From positions 142,079 through 206,078 of the forward strand of contig DRFI01000023.1 of NCBI GenBank assembly GCA_011050675.1: a DNA stretch of 64,000 nt, written 5' to 3'. The notes beneath the pieces were generated by a model. That model ran no database searches, had not been told where the DNA came from, and was given only the letters and a program-made list of their open reading frames with translations. Shown one piece after another: positions 1-8,074 of this stretch. Every line of letters begins with the position of its first letter. Position 1 is the stretch's first letter. Origin of the DNA: Maribacter sp. (lineage in GTDB: Bacteria; Bacteroidota; Bacteroidia; Flavobacteriales; Flavobacteriaceae). A program made the translations under genes and the position numbers.

Positions 1-167
1 AGTAACACAAGGGTAGCTAAAGAAATAACCTCCCAACCTTCATAGAATGGTGTAGTATTCCAGGTTACTAATTCATTCCAAAAAAAATTCCAGTTTAATA
101 TCGTATAAATTAAGCAACAAGCTAAATACAGGATAAAATATATTTTTAAAACTGTCCATTTTTTCAT
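1..167 (-). CDS. Membrane protein, N-terminal fragment (cut by window edge)
   Basis: An open frame on the minus strand begins with ATG at 167 and runs off the window start. The visible 55 residues begin MKKWTVLKIYFILY and continue with hydrophobic and aromatic residues, which suggests at least one N-terminal membrane segment (about residues 6-25) and the start of a second. I do not recognise the family. It lies about 70 nt downstream of the YwqG-like gene on the same strand, in the accessory stretch where neighbouring genes are bracketed by repeats, so it may be another cassette-type gene. Confidence 0.5.
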   Translation of the reverse strand, partial: MKKWTVLKIYFILYLACCLIYTILNWNFFWNELVTWNTTPFYEGWEVISLATLVL

Positions 168-226
168 TTAGTAAATACAAATTATTGCTGTGTAATGAAA
201 CACATTTAGGGAAATCATTAGATTTC

Positions 227-240
227 GTTGTGTAGAGTTA
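227..240 (+). repeat. Cassette-boundary motif, copy 1 (3' end of YwqG-like gene)
   Basis: GTTGTGTAGAGTTA sits on the stop codon of the YwqG-like gene and is preceded by AGATTTC. The same arrangement (AGATTTT then GTTGTG, a few bases, GTTA) occurs at 1367-1388 at the end of the DUF6090 gene. On the 5' side of this gene only a weak inverted counterpart is seen (1164-1177, about 8 of 14 positions), so this copy is the most diverged. Confidence 0.45.
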
Positions 241-1140
241 TGTGTCTTGTATTATAAGTCCAACGACTTTGCTAATTGGCTCAATAAAAACATATAAAGA
301 CCCGCTGCCCCAAAATCTTAATTTTTTATTGTATTGCGTAAAATTGTCTTCCTCAGATTTAAGATTTGACTGACTGACCTTAACTGATTCTGAAGTGTTA
401 AACTGACAAACAAATCGCATTAAATTACCTGTTTTGGGACATTTAGGTATTTCTGGATGTTGAATCCAAAAAGGGACTCCTGATATTCCAGCGTACCAAT
501 GTTCAAAATCTAAATCCTCATCTTCATTAAGATCTTTAATTGATTTAATAGTTAAATTGGTTCGATTGAATTTATGTATTCCTGCTGTGTCCATTTTTCC
601 AAATGGATAATTAATATTTTTGTAATTTCCAATTAATTTGGGAGATAAAGGTTCACTATAATTTAAAAAAATAAATTCACCTGTGCCTGAAAATATGGGA
701 TATGTTATGTAAAGCTCTTCAAATGGAAGCCAAGAAAATGGTTCATCTTTTCTAGATATTTTTGCGATAATTTGAAATGGAACTTCAATTAAATTTGATT
801 TAGGAGTTGTAAATTTTGATGTACCATCTTCACCAATGAAACTATTTGATTCTTTCTCAGTAGGAATTAAAAAGTTGATTCGATTTCTTTTATTTTTAAA
901 ATAGCGAAAACTTTTAGCTGAATTAGTAAGTTTAATATTGATATTGTTTAGTTGATCTACATATCTAATTTGAGTAAGATAATCATTGTCATACTTCAAT
1001 TGTAAACTTGGGCTTTGAGTTTTTATTTTTGCTGAAAATTCATCTTCAAATATTCCCTGTGTATTTATCAAATTGCGAAATTCATCTTCCGAATCAAGGT
1101 TAACTGAACTTTCTGAGATATATTGATACTTAGAATTCAT
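238..1140 (-). CDS. YwqG/DUF1963-like hypothetical protein
   Basis: This is a 300-residue soluble protein with no signal peptide or membrane segment. The C-terminal part resembles the YwqG (DUF1963) family: a GVPFWIQHPEIPKCP segment, then MRFVCQF, then FWGSGSLYVF near the end, the usual order in that family (flat/WIQ, cysteine-proline, M-F-Q, GG-lyvF). The N-terminal half is not recognisable. DUF1963 proteins have no settled function. The ATG at 1140 is the first in frame. The stop codon lies inside GTTGTGTAGAGTTA (227-240), a repeat motif also found at the 3' ends of the DUF6090 and AAA-TOPRIM genes in this window. Family assignment is moderate. Confidence 0.6.
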   Translation of the reverse strand: MNSKYQYISESSVNLDSEDEFRNLINTQGIFEDEFSAKIKTQSPSLQLKYDNDYLTQIRYVDQLNNINIKLTNSAKSFRYFKNKRNRINFLIPTEKESNSFIGEDGTSKFTTPKSNLIEVPFQIIAKISRKDEPFSWLPFEELYITYPIFSGTGEFIFLNYSEPLSPKLIGNYKNINYPFGKMDTAGIHKFNRTNLTIKSIKDLNEDEDLDFEHWYAGISGVPFWIQHPEIPKCPKTGNLMRFVCQFNTSESVKVSQSNLKSEEDNFTQYNKKLRFWGSGSLYVFIEPISKVVGLIIQDT

Positions 1141-1163
1141 TATAAAAATTGCTGGTAACCCAT

Positions 1164-1392
1164 GAGTTATACGTAACAGGTAAGTAAGAGAACTTTTCCT
1201 TTTCGCATACCCGCGAAGCTAAAGTTTATCACCTTCCCTTACCTAAAAGGTACGTTTGGGTGGGCTTAGTTTTATTTTTCCTGTCCAAAGCTAAATACAT
1301 AAGATTTAGCGACTCTTTAAATATTCACAGACCTTTATTTTTAGCCCTAAAGTCCGGATTATGTTTAGATTTTGTTGTGCTTTCGTTATTTT
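1164..1392. repeat. AT-rich intergenic repeat, related to the one at 36575-36780
   Basis: The gap between the DUF6090 and YwqG-like genes is repeat-derived. Positions 1290-1392 align end to end with 36681-36780: both read GCTRAAT, an AT stretch, TTTAGCG, a GACTTTATAA-like stretch, CAnnGACCTTT, then TATGTTT, GTTGTG and GTTATTTT. In addition, 1216-1233 matches the reverse complement of 36605-36624 (AARCTAAAGT, then TTATCACC), so one arm is inverted relative to the other copy. The element ends in the stop codon of the DUF6090 gene. No open frame or promoter is apparent inside it. Confidence 0.6.
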
Positions 1393-2129
1393 TCTAATTC
1401 CCTACCAATTAGTTTCTTTAAATTATCTATTTTTTTGAGCATTTCTTCTAACCTTCCCATCGCTTCTTGTTGAGATAAGGATTTCCAACGATGAATTCCT
1501 TCCTAAATTAAAATCAACTCTCGTAAATTATTATCAATGTTTAAAAATTTCTTCAATTTCGGTTGTTGTTCTAGTCTTTGTGGGAGCGTCGTTGATCCTA
1601 ATAAACGGCTTAAATTTTAAGTAATATTGTTCTGTCCGTCGTTTGTGTCTTCAAAACGACTTATGGTAAGATTTTGAAGTCGTCTTAGGTCCATTAATTT
1701 ATTTCTTATGTTCGATGGAATTAATCCAATATCACCACTATTCTGAAGTGATTCTATTGTATTTGTGTTGAATGTTAAAGGTGTAGAGATGAATGAAAGT
1801 TTAGAAATTTGTTCATACGCTACAAGAGGTGTTAGCTTTTCTTTATCATAAGAGCTAGTGTAATCTTCATATTCTTTTAAGTGATTGTTAAATTCATGAA
1901 TGGAATTTTCAACAGATAAAATATCATTATTCAAGTCGTCTAATAATTGTACATAATAAACTTGTGTCTTTGTAACTAATTTTTTGTTTTCGTTCCAATT
2001 ATTAATTTGCAGGGCAATCAAAATTCCAATAACTACCAGTATTATTTCACCAATTGCATATTTTATATACTTTCCTGTTTTATTTTTATCAAAAAGGTCG
2101 TAACGTATTCTACGAAAGAATTTTATCAT
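1386..2129 (-). pseudogene. DUF6090 family protein interrupted by two in-frame stops
   Basis: The intact part (1617-2129, 170 codons) starts MIKFFRRIRYDLFDKNKTGKY, has a membrane segment at about residues 26-43 and a helical acidic region. This is the usual start of DUF6090 proteins, a flavobacterial family of unknown function, normally about 240-250 residues. It stops at TAA 1617-1619, but the same frame continues with typical family C-terminal sequence (NLSRLLGSTTLPQRLEQQPK, then KKFLNIDNNLREL), meets a second stop TAG at 1503-1505, continues with EGIHRWKSL and MGRLEEMLKKIDNL, and ends at 1386. Restored length would be about 245 residues, the normal size. No frameshift is needed. It is either a recent pseudogene or a sequencing problem; the N-terminal 170 residues could still be made. 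Copies of GTTGTGCTT(T)CRTTA flank it in inverted orientation (1374-1388 and 2147-2160). Confidence 0.75.
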
Positions 2130-2146
2130 TGTTTAGTGGTTTGTCA

Positions 2147-2160
2147 TAATGAAGCACAAC
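2147..2160 (-). repeat. Cassette-boundary motif, 5' side of DUF6090 gene
   Basis: On the minus strand this reads GTTGTGCTTCATTA, 17 nt upstream of the DUF6090 ATG. It is the inverted partner of GTTGTGCTTTCGTTA (1374-1388) at the end of that gene, differing by one inserted base and one substitution. Confidence 0.5.
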
Positions 2161-2273
2161 GTACGGATATATATACAATTACACATATCCCCATTTTAAA
2201 AGTAATATAATTTAGAAGTATTATAGAATTTACCTTTTAACATTTACAAACAACTAATTTTAAAATGTAATTG

Positions 2274-3083
2274 TTACCACCAAACCACAAAAAACTTCTC
2301 AAACGGCATATCGTTTTTCTTCATCCACACTAATGGCGATTTTTGTTTAGCTAGTTGTAGTTCAATATCTAATAGTGCATCGGTATATGAAATCCATTCT
2401 ATATTTACTTCTGGGTTTAGTGCCCATTCTTTTTTTGTTGGAATATAAAATTGGTAGTTTCTAAAAGCATCCGTTGTAAAGTTCTTTAACCGTAACCAAT
2501 AGCCAACAATACAATTCTTGTTTAATGGACTTAGATGTAAAGCTTCTAAGTTGTAAGGTTTAAAGAGTTGCGCCTTAAAACAAGTTTGATGTACCAATTT
2601 AGAAGCATCTATATTTAAACTGGATAATGCAGCTGTACCAGCTTCTGAATGTAATAATGCAAATTGCTTGTTCTTTATTTTCTCCATTTTCATAAAGAAT
2701 GCATCACTTTTATTGGGTCCTATTAACTGGTGTAAAGGCTCCGATATGTCTGGATTTATGATATAAAATTTATAGGTCAATTCTACATGTATAATCTGTT
2801 TGGTAGCAGCATCCTTAAGTATAAAATCTATTTCCCCTAAGGTTTGTTTTCCTTCTCGTATGGGTAAATTATACACCAGTACATCAAATTGAGAGGAATG
2901 CTCTAACAACTGTTTACAGATAGATTCCATCTGGTGCCCTAATCTTAAATTATCGGGTATTGGAGTAGGAGAGAAATTTACCAAATCTACCACTGGAAAA
3001 TTAAACTGTTCTATTCCAAACTGTTCATTATTCCATATCGACGGAGTATTTAAAAAACTTTGAAACTGCTTAATCAATGTCAA
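2274..3083 (-). CDS. DUF1853 family protein (PD-(D/E)XK nuclease-like)
   Basis: The 269 residues match DUF1853: an N-terminal FLNTPSIW-like segment, the core GEIDFIL followed by HVELTYKFYI, and the later GYWLRLKNF. The E-I-D and E-L-x-x-K spacing is reminiscent of the PD-(D/E)XK nuclease fold; catalysis has not been shown for the family as far as I know. No ATG lies near the N terminus: the frame opens with TTG at 3083 (or TTG at 3077), and the next methionine is about residue 51, after conserved sequence, so a TTG start is likely. It stands alone between the accessory block and the VWA operon. Confidence 0.75.
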   Translation of the reverse strand: MTLIKQFQSFLNTPSIWNNEQFGIEQFNFPVVDLVNFSPTPIPDNLRLGHQMESICKQLLEHSSQFDVLVYNLPIREGKQTLGEIDFILKDAATKQIIHVELTYKFYIINPDISEPLHQLIGPNKSDAFFMKMEKIKNKQFALLHSEAGTAALSSLNIDASKLVHQTCFKAQLFKPYNLEALHLSPLNKNCIVGYWLRLKNFTTDAFRNYQFYIPTKKEWALNPEVNIEWISYTDALLDIELQLAKQKSPLVWMKKNDMPFEKFFVVWW

Positions 3084-3424
3084 TTTTTCGTTGATTTTAT
3101 TGCTTTTGCTCGAAGTTACTTTTAATTATTTGATTTCCATTTATACAGTAACTGAGTTTAATTTACCGCCTACGTCATTGCAAGCAATATCCAGCGGCGT
3201 GCTACTTAAGTAAAAGAAGCTACCAAAATGATTTGGACATTGAAAAGGTTCCTCTATTCATATTTCTCAAGCCTTGAAATCTGCTTGAACAGACAATTTC
3301 GCATCAATCTGTAATGGTTTACCCGTATTTATCGACTAATAACGGCAATGCAATAGATTAAACAACAACGTTAACATTTCTTAAATAGCAGGGGCATCCA
3401 GCCTAAAAGTGTTAATTTTATACT
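3084..3424. other. Intergenic region, 341 bp
   Basis: This spacer separates two divergently transcribed genes, so it should hold both promoters. I see no convincing TTG/TAnnTTTG pair, no hairpin with a T tract and no open frame. A short stretch at 3171-3190 (ACGTCATTGCAAGCAATA) resembles a degenerate copy of the CGTCATTGCGAGC intergenic repeats common in Bacteroidota, too short to call. Confidence 0.3.
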
Positions 3425-4576
3425 ATGGCTATGAATGAAAGAAAAGGATTCCGCTTTGAAACTTACGAAGCACCCGAACAATCGATTTTTGACAAGCTAT
3501 TTGATATTTTTCAAGAGCTTATTACACATACATCAGGGGATTTTGACGAGGCTATAGATTGGTTACGCGAATTGGACAAGGAATATGAATTAACCACTGA
3601 CGAGTATACCATAGAAGACTTTATAGAAGATTTAAAGGCTAAAGGGTATATACGAGAAGAGTTTAAAGATGGTGGTGGTGACGGACAAGAAGGTGAAGAA
3701 GGTTCTGGTGGTGGAGATATTTCCATTACTGCAAAAATGGAACGTATTATTCGCCAGCGTGCGCTAGACCAAATATTCGGGAAGTTAAAACGTAGTGGTG
3801 CCGGTAATCATAAAACAGGTAAATCTGGACAAGGAGATGAACATACCGGAGATTTAAGGGAATATAGATATGGAGATGGTCTAGAAAATATATCTATGAC
3901 CGAGAGTCTTAAAAATGCCCAAATTAATCATGGTATGGGTAGTTTTCAACTAAGCGAAGATGATCTTGTTGTAGAGGATACGCAGCATAAAGCGCAAATG
4001 AGTACAATTCTAATGATAGACATTAGCCATAGTATGATTTTGTATGGCGAAGATCGTATAACACCAGCAAAGAAAGTGGCGATGGCACTAGCAGAATTAA
4101 TTACGACTAGATACCCAAAGGATACCTTAGATATTTTGGTTTTTGGTAATGATGCCTGGCCAATACCTATTAAGGACCTCCCTTATTTAAAAGTAGGACC
4201 TTACCATACCAATACCGTGGCCGGTTTACAATTAGCTATGGATATGTTGCGTAGAAAGCGAAATACCAATAAACAGATATTTATGATTACCGATGGTAAG
4301 CCAAGTTGCTTACGCATGCCAGATGGTACGTATTATAAGAATAGTGTTGGTTTAGATGATTTTATTGTGGAGAAGTGCTATAACATGGCACGGCAGGCAC
4401 GTAAGTTACATATACCAATTACTACCTTTATGATTGCCCAAGACCCGTATTTAATGCAGTTTATTCGCCATTTTACAGAAGCGAACAAAGGCAAAGCATT
4501 TTTTACCGGATTAAAAGGGTTGGGTGAAATGATATTTGAAGATTACGAAGCGAACAGAAAAAAAAGATTGAAATAA
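3425..4576 (+). CDS. VWA-domain protein, ChlD/CoxE-like partner of an AAA+ ATPase
   Basis: 383 residues. The N-terminal half is helical and acidic with a Gly/Glu-rich linker (about residues 82-98). The C-terminal half is a von Willebrand A domain with a MIDAS: DISHS (199-203), HTNT (261-264) and TDGKP (289-293). Such proteins bind divalent metal and pair with MoxR/ChlI-type AAA+ ATPases as chaperone or chelatase-like complexes. The AAA+ partner is encoded two genes downstream (5047-6516) on the same strand. There is no signal peptide, so it is probably cytoplasmic. It is often annotated as magnesium chelatase, but BchlD-type function is unlikely without tetrapyrrole genes nearby. Two ATGs (3425 and 3431) are both possible starts. 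Confidence 0.8.
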   Translation: MAMNERKGFRFETYEAPEQSIFDKLFDIFQELITHTSGDFDEAIDWLRELDKEYELTTDEYTIEDFIEDLKAKGYIREEFKDGGGDGQEGEEGSGGGDISITAKMERIIRQRALDQIFGKLKRSGAGNHKTGKSGQGDEHTGDLREYRYGDGLENISMTESLKNAQINHGMGSFQLSEDDLVVEDTQHKAQMSTILMIDISHSMILYGEDRITPAKKVAMALAELITTRYPKDTLDILVFGNDAWPIPIKDLPYLKVGPYHTNTVAGLQLAMDMLRRKRNTNKQIFMITDGKPSCLRMPDGTYYKNSVGLDDFIVEKCYNMARQARKLHIPITTFMIAQDPYLMQFIRHFTEANKGKAFFTGLKGLGEMIFEDYEANRKKRLK

Positions 4577-4585
4577 GAACGGAGA

Positions 4586-5032
4586 ATGAAATCTTATAAA
4601 AGACCATGGTATAAGTTAAAAAGGACATGGATAATACTATTCTTTTTAGTTTTTATGGGTTTATTTATTTCAACATTGCCACCAGAATTGTCTCGGAATA
4701 TCAGTTATTTAACAAAGGCATATTCCGAACCTGAAATATGCGAAGGTGCTTTATCAATTGCAAAAACAGACCCAACAGTTTTGAAATTGCTTGGTAATTT
4801 AGAACCTTTAGGTTCTTTAGATATGTTAAATGGTTCTGTAGGTTATTCACAAAGCGGTGATTCTGTTAGAATTACTATCGATGTTAAGGGAGATAAACAC
4901 ATAGAAAATATCCGTTCAAAAATGGATGTTTTGGCTGAAAAAATAAATGATAAATGGGAATATATTTCCATAAATATTCGAATTAAGAAACCGGAAGAGT
5001 TAAAGCAAACGATTCCTATTTTAAAGAAATAA
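4586..5032 (+). CDS. Coa1-like small membrane-anchored protein
   Basis: 148 residues: a basic N terminus, one membrane segment at about residues 14-30 (TWIILFFLVFMGLFIST), then an extracytoplasmic domain with alternating beta-type sequence ending in a KWEYISINIRI strand. Length and pattern (helix with a small-residue signature, GSVGYSQSGDSVRI, DVKGDKHIENIR, then a W-containing strand) resemble bacterial members annotated as cytochrome c oxidase assembly factor Coa1 (PF08695). The match is by pattern only. It lies between the VWA and AAA+ genes with gaps of 9 and 14 nt, so it is co-transcribed with a pair that is usually adjacent. Confidence 0.6.
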   Translation: MKSYKRPWYKLKRTWIILFFLVFMGLFISTLPPELSRNISYLTKAYSEPEICEGALSIAKTDPTVLKLLGNLEPLGSLDMLNGSVGYSQSGDSVRITIDVKGDKHIENIRSKMDVLAEKINDKWEYISINIRIKKPEELKQTIPILKK

Positions 5033-5046
5033 TAGTAACAATACAT

Positions 5047-6516
5047 ATGAAATTAGACTATAAAAACATACATACACTAAGGGAGTTAAAAGCTGCCGGT
5101 TACCAAACAAAAAGTGTGAAAGATGAGTTGCGAGACAACCTTATCGAAAAAATAAAAAAAGGAGAAGATACTTTTCCAGGTGTTTGGGGTTATGAGGATT
5201 CTGTTATTCCAGAATTGGAACGCGCCATTCTTTCTCGCCATAACATAAATTTATTAGGACTTCGTGGTCAGGCAAAAACACGTTTAGCGCATTTAATGGT
5301 GAATCTGTTAGATGAGTATATTCCGGTAGTAGAAGGTTCTGAAATCAATGACGACCCTATGAAACCTATGTCTAGATATGCCATGGAGCTTATCAAAGAA
5401 AAAGGGGACGATACTGCAATAACTTGGATGCATAAAGAGGAACGTTTTGCTGAAAAATTAGCAACGCCAGATGTTACCGTAGCCGATTTAATTGGTGATG
5501 TAGATCCTATAAAAGCGGCTAACCTTAAGTTATCGTACGCAGATGATAGAGTGATACATTTTGGAATGATACCACGTGCTAACCGTTGTATTTTTGTAAT
5601 TAACGAATTACCAGATTTACAGGCTCGAATTCAAGTATCATTGTTCAATATTTTGGAGGAAGGTGATATTCAAATCCGTGGTTTTAAATTACGATTGCCT
5701 TTAGATATACAATTCGTATTTACTGCAAACCCAGAAGATTATACCAATAGAGGTAGTATCGTTACTCCGCTAAAAGATAGAATTGGGTCTCAGATATTAA
5801 CACATTATCCTGATGATGTTGAAACTGCGAGAAAAATTACGGAGCAAGAAGCTAAACTAGATTCTAGACAAACCGATGCAGTGTATGTACCAGACTTGGC
5901 TAAAGATTTGCTTGAGCAGATTATATTTGAAGCTAGGGAAAGTGAATATGTAGATGCAAAAAGTGGTGTTAGTGCCCGTACAAGCATTACCGCTTTTGAA
6001 AACTTGTTAAGTACAGCAGAGCGTAGATCATTATTAAATGGTGGTGATCATACTATGGTACGATTAAGTGATTTTCTTGGTATTATACCTTCTATCACTG
6101 GTAAAATTGAGTTAGTATACGAAGGAGAGCAGGAGGGAGCCGATGGAGTGGCAGCTATTTTGATAGATGACGCTGTTAAATCGTTATTCCCAAACTACTT
6201 CCCTACAATCAATAAACTAGAACGGAAAGATGAAGAAACCGTTTATGATGAATTGTTGCATTGGTTTTTTCAAGGTGAAGGTTTTGAATTGATGGACGAT
6301 TTTACTGACGAAGAATACAAGCGTGCTTTAGATAGTATACCAGCGTTAAACCAATTAATGAAAGAACATCAACCCGATTATGAAGTAAAAGATGCTTACT
6401 TCTTAAAAGAGCTTCTTTTGTGGGGATTGGTTTCTTACAAGAAATTGAATAAACAGCGATTTACCGACGGGTTTGAATTTAAAGACCTTTATAGCAGTTT
6501 CTTAAAAGATATATAA
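5047..6516 (+). CDS. MoxR/ChlI-type AAA+ ATPase
   Basis: 489 residues. The AAA+ core has a Walker A GLRGQAKT (71-78), which keeps the lysine but has Ala where Gly is usual, a Walker B-like stretch IFVINELPD (182-190) in which the usual aspartate is Asn while the catalytic Glu remains, and a sensor-1 region VFTANPE. The protein belongs to the large Bacteroidota group usually annotated as magnesium chelatase and works with VWA proteins; the substrate is unknown. It is the last gene of a three-gene operon and is followed by a strong terminator. The Asn at Walker B should be compared with orthologues before concluding on activity. Confidence 0.8.
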   Translation: MKLDYKNIHTLRELKAAGYQTKSVKDELRDNLIEKIKKGEDTFPGVWGYEDSVIPELERAILSRHNINLLGLRGQAKTRLAHLMVNLLDEYIPVVEGSEINDDPMKPMSRYAMELIKEKGDDTAITWMHKEERFAEKLATPDVTVADLIGDVDPIKAANLKLSYADDRVIHFGMIPRANRCIFVINELPDLQARIQVSLFNILEEGDIQIRGFKLRLPLDIQFVFTANPEDYTNRGSIVTPLKDRIGSQILTHYPDDVETARKITEQEAKLDSRQTDAVYVPDLAKDLLEQIIFEARESEYVDAKSGVSARTSITAFENLLSTAERRSLLNGGDHTMVRLSDFLGIIPSITGKIELVYEGEQEGADGVAAILIDDAVKSLFPNYFPTINKLERKDEETVYDELLHWFFQGEGFELMDDFTDEEYKRALDSIPALNQLMKEHQPDYEVKDAYFLKELLLWGLVSYKKLNKQRFTDGFEFKDLYSSFLKDI

Positions 6517-6520
6517 TTCT

Positions 6521-6556
6521 AAAAAAGCCCTATCCAATTTGGATGGGGCTTTTTTC
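6521..6556 (+). terminator. Rho-independent terminator after the AAA+ gene
   Basis: The stem AAAAAAGCCCTATCC / GGATGGGGCTTTTTT with loop AATTT is followed by TTCTTC. It lies 5 nt after the stop of the AAA+ gene and, because both flanks are A/T tracts, can serve the convergent histidine kinase gene too. Confidence 0.9.
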
Positions 6557-6577
6557 TTCTTCATAGCAAAATTATAA

Positions 6578-8074
6578 TTACTGTAATTGATAAGCAGGTA
6601 GTTTAAAAATGAAAGAACTTCCTTCATACGGTTTACTCAAGACTACAATAGTAGTGTCATGTAAATCCATAATCTTCTTAACAATAGCTAAACCAAGTCC
6701 TAATCCTTGTTTTTTGGTGGTGCTATCCACTTGTTTATATCTATCAAAAATAAATGGTTGATCGCTTACAGGTATACCATTACCAGTGTCGGTAATATTT
6801 ATTTCTATTTGTTTGCCCATTTTTATAAGGCTCAACGTTACCTTTCCTTTAGGTTCTGTATACTTTATTGCATTTTCAATTAAATTTTGTAAAGCTCTTT
6901 CAACTAATCCTATATCAGCATAAACCATGTAATTTTCTTCGGGGTTATCTAGTTTTAGCTGTATCTGCTTTTGCTCTGCTAAGATTTTGAATTTAGCAAT
7001 AAGATCATGAGAAAGCTCCGTAATTGAAAAAGGCTCTTTAATTGGCGTTACCTGTTCTGCTTCTAATTTAGAATACTCGAATAATTGATTAATTAGGCTA
7101 GATAACTTATCTATATTGTCATGGGTAATCTGTAAGTATTCTTCTTTTTGATTTTCGGTTAGCGTGTCTTTTTTTATTTGAAGGGTTTCTATGTAGCCCT
7201 TTAAAACAGCTAACGGTGTTCTAAGATCGTGAGATACATTGGCTATTAATTCTCTACGCAGATTGTCTACAGATTTCATCTTATCCATATTCTCTACAAT
7301 AGTATCTGCCATCTTATTAAAAGATAAAGCAACCACTTCTATGTCCGATTCTTCTGGATTCTCTATTCTAATATCAAGATCACCTTCTTGAAATTTACGT
7401 ACGGTCTGTGTAATCAATCTAAGGTTTTTAGTCAAGAACCAAATACTTAGTATACCTATAAGTGCCGCAAATAGCATAGTTAGCACCATTGCGCCAATAC
7501 TTAATTTGGTGAAATAGGAACCAAAAAGGCTATCACTAATGAGTTCTAATTGTTTACCGGCAACAATGATATAAATATACCCTTCATGACCATCTATGGT
7601 AAAAGGAGCTGCTGAGAATATGTTTTGCTTTTCTGGGTTCAATGGGTCGTCACCTAAAACAAATTCTTCTCCACCTGTGTCAATGAATTTTTCTATTGGT
7701 GCTAAAGCCACAGATTTTAAAGGTTCGTTTTCTTTATGCTTTAATACGACTGAGTAAAGTATGTCTCCCGACTTATTTAATAAGTAAACTTCAATGCCAC
7801 GGTTAACGGCCATCATATCGTGCATTAAGTCACCAAAGAGTTCTTTGTTGACACTACCATCTTCTAAAAATGGAGCTGCATTTTCAAATTTCTCTTGAAT
7901 TACATGACTGGCAACATCAGCATTCATACGCTGCGTTATTGCTTGGTTATAGTTTAACGTAAGATATCCTGTTATAAAAATATATGACGCTCCCATTAAA
8001 ATTATAAGGAAGGCAAAAGCTATCCACAATTTTTTAATGAGCTTAGGTGTAAGCGTTTTTTCCTTTTTCATCAT
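6578..8074 (-). CDS. Membrane sensor histidine kinase
   Basis: 498 residues: membrane segment 1 at about 15-36, an extracytoplasmic sensor domain (about 37-185), membrane segment 2 at about 190-214, HAMP (about 215-265), HisKA with the phospho-acceptor in NVSHDLRTPL (His282), and HATPase_c with N box NLIENAIKYT, G1 DTGNGI, F box FDRYKQ and G2 GLGLGLAIV. The start ATG overlaps the stop of the upstream response regulator (ATGA), so the two are translationally coupled and form one two-component pair. The signal is unknown. Two consecutive methionines leave the exact start open by one codon. Confidence 0.92.
   Translation of the reverse strand: MMKKEKTLTPKLIKKLWIAFAFLIILMGASYIFITGYLTLNYNQAITQRMNADVASHVIQEKFENAAPFLEDGSVNKELFGDLMHDMMAVNRGIEVYLLNKSGDILYSVVLKHKENEPLKSVALAPIEKFIDTGGEEFVLGDDPLNPEKQNIFSAAPFTIDGHEGYIYIIVAGKQLELISDSLFGSYFTKLSIGAMVLTMLFAALIGILSIWFLTKNLRLITQTVRKFQEGDLDIRIENPEESDIEVVALSFNKMADTIVENMDKMKSVDNLRRELIANVSHDLRTPLAVLKGYIETLQIKKDTLTENQKEEYLQITHDNIDKLSSLINQLFEYSKLEAEQVTPIKEPFSITELSHDLIAKFKILAEQKQIQLKLDNPEENYMVYADIGLVERALQNLIENAIKYTEPKGKVTLSLIKMGKQIEINITDTGNGIPVSDQPFIFDRYKQVDSTTKKQGLGLGLAIVKKIMDLHDTTIVVLSKPYEGSSFIFKLPAYQLQ

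Noticed and set aside
3171..3190. Copy of a CGTCATTGCGAGC-type intergenic repeat
   Set aside because: Only about 18 bases match loosely, without the partner arm; too weak to annotate.
3425..6516. Magnesium chelatase for chlorophyll or cobalamin
   Set aside because: The AAA+ and VWA folds alone explain the resemblance; no ChlH/CobN-type large subunit or tetrapyrrole genes lie nearby.
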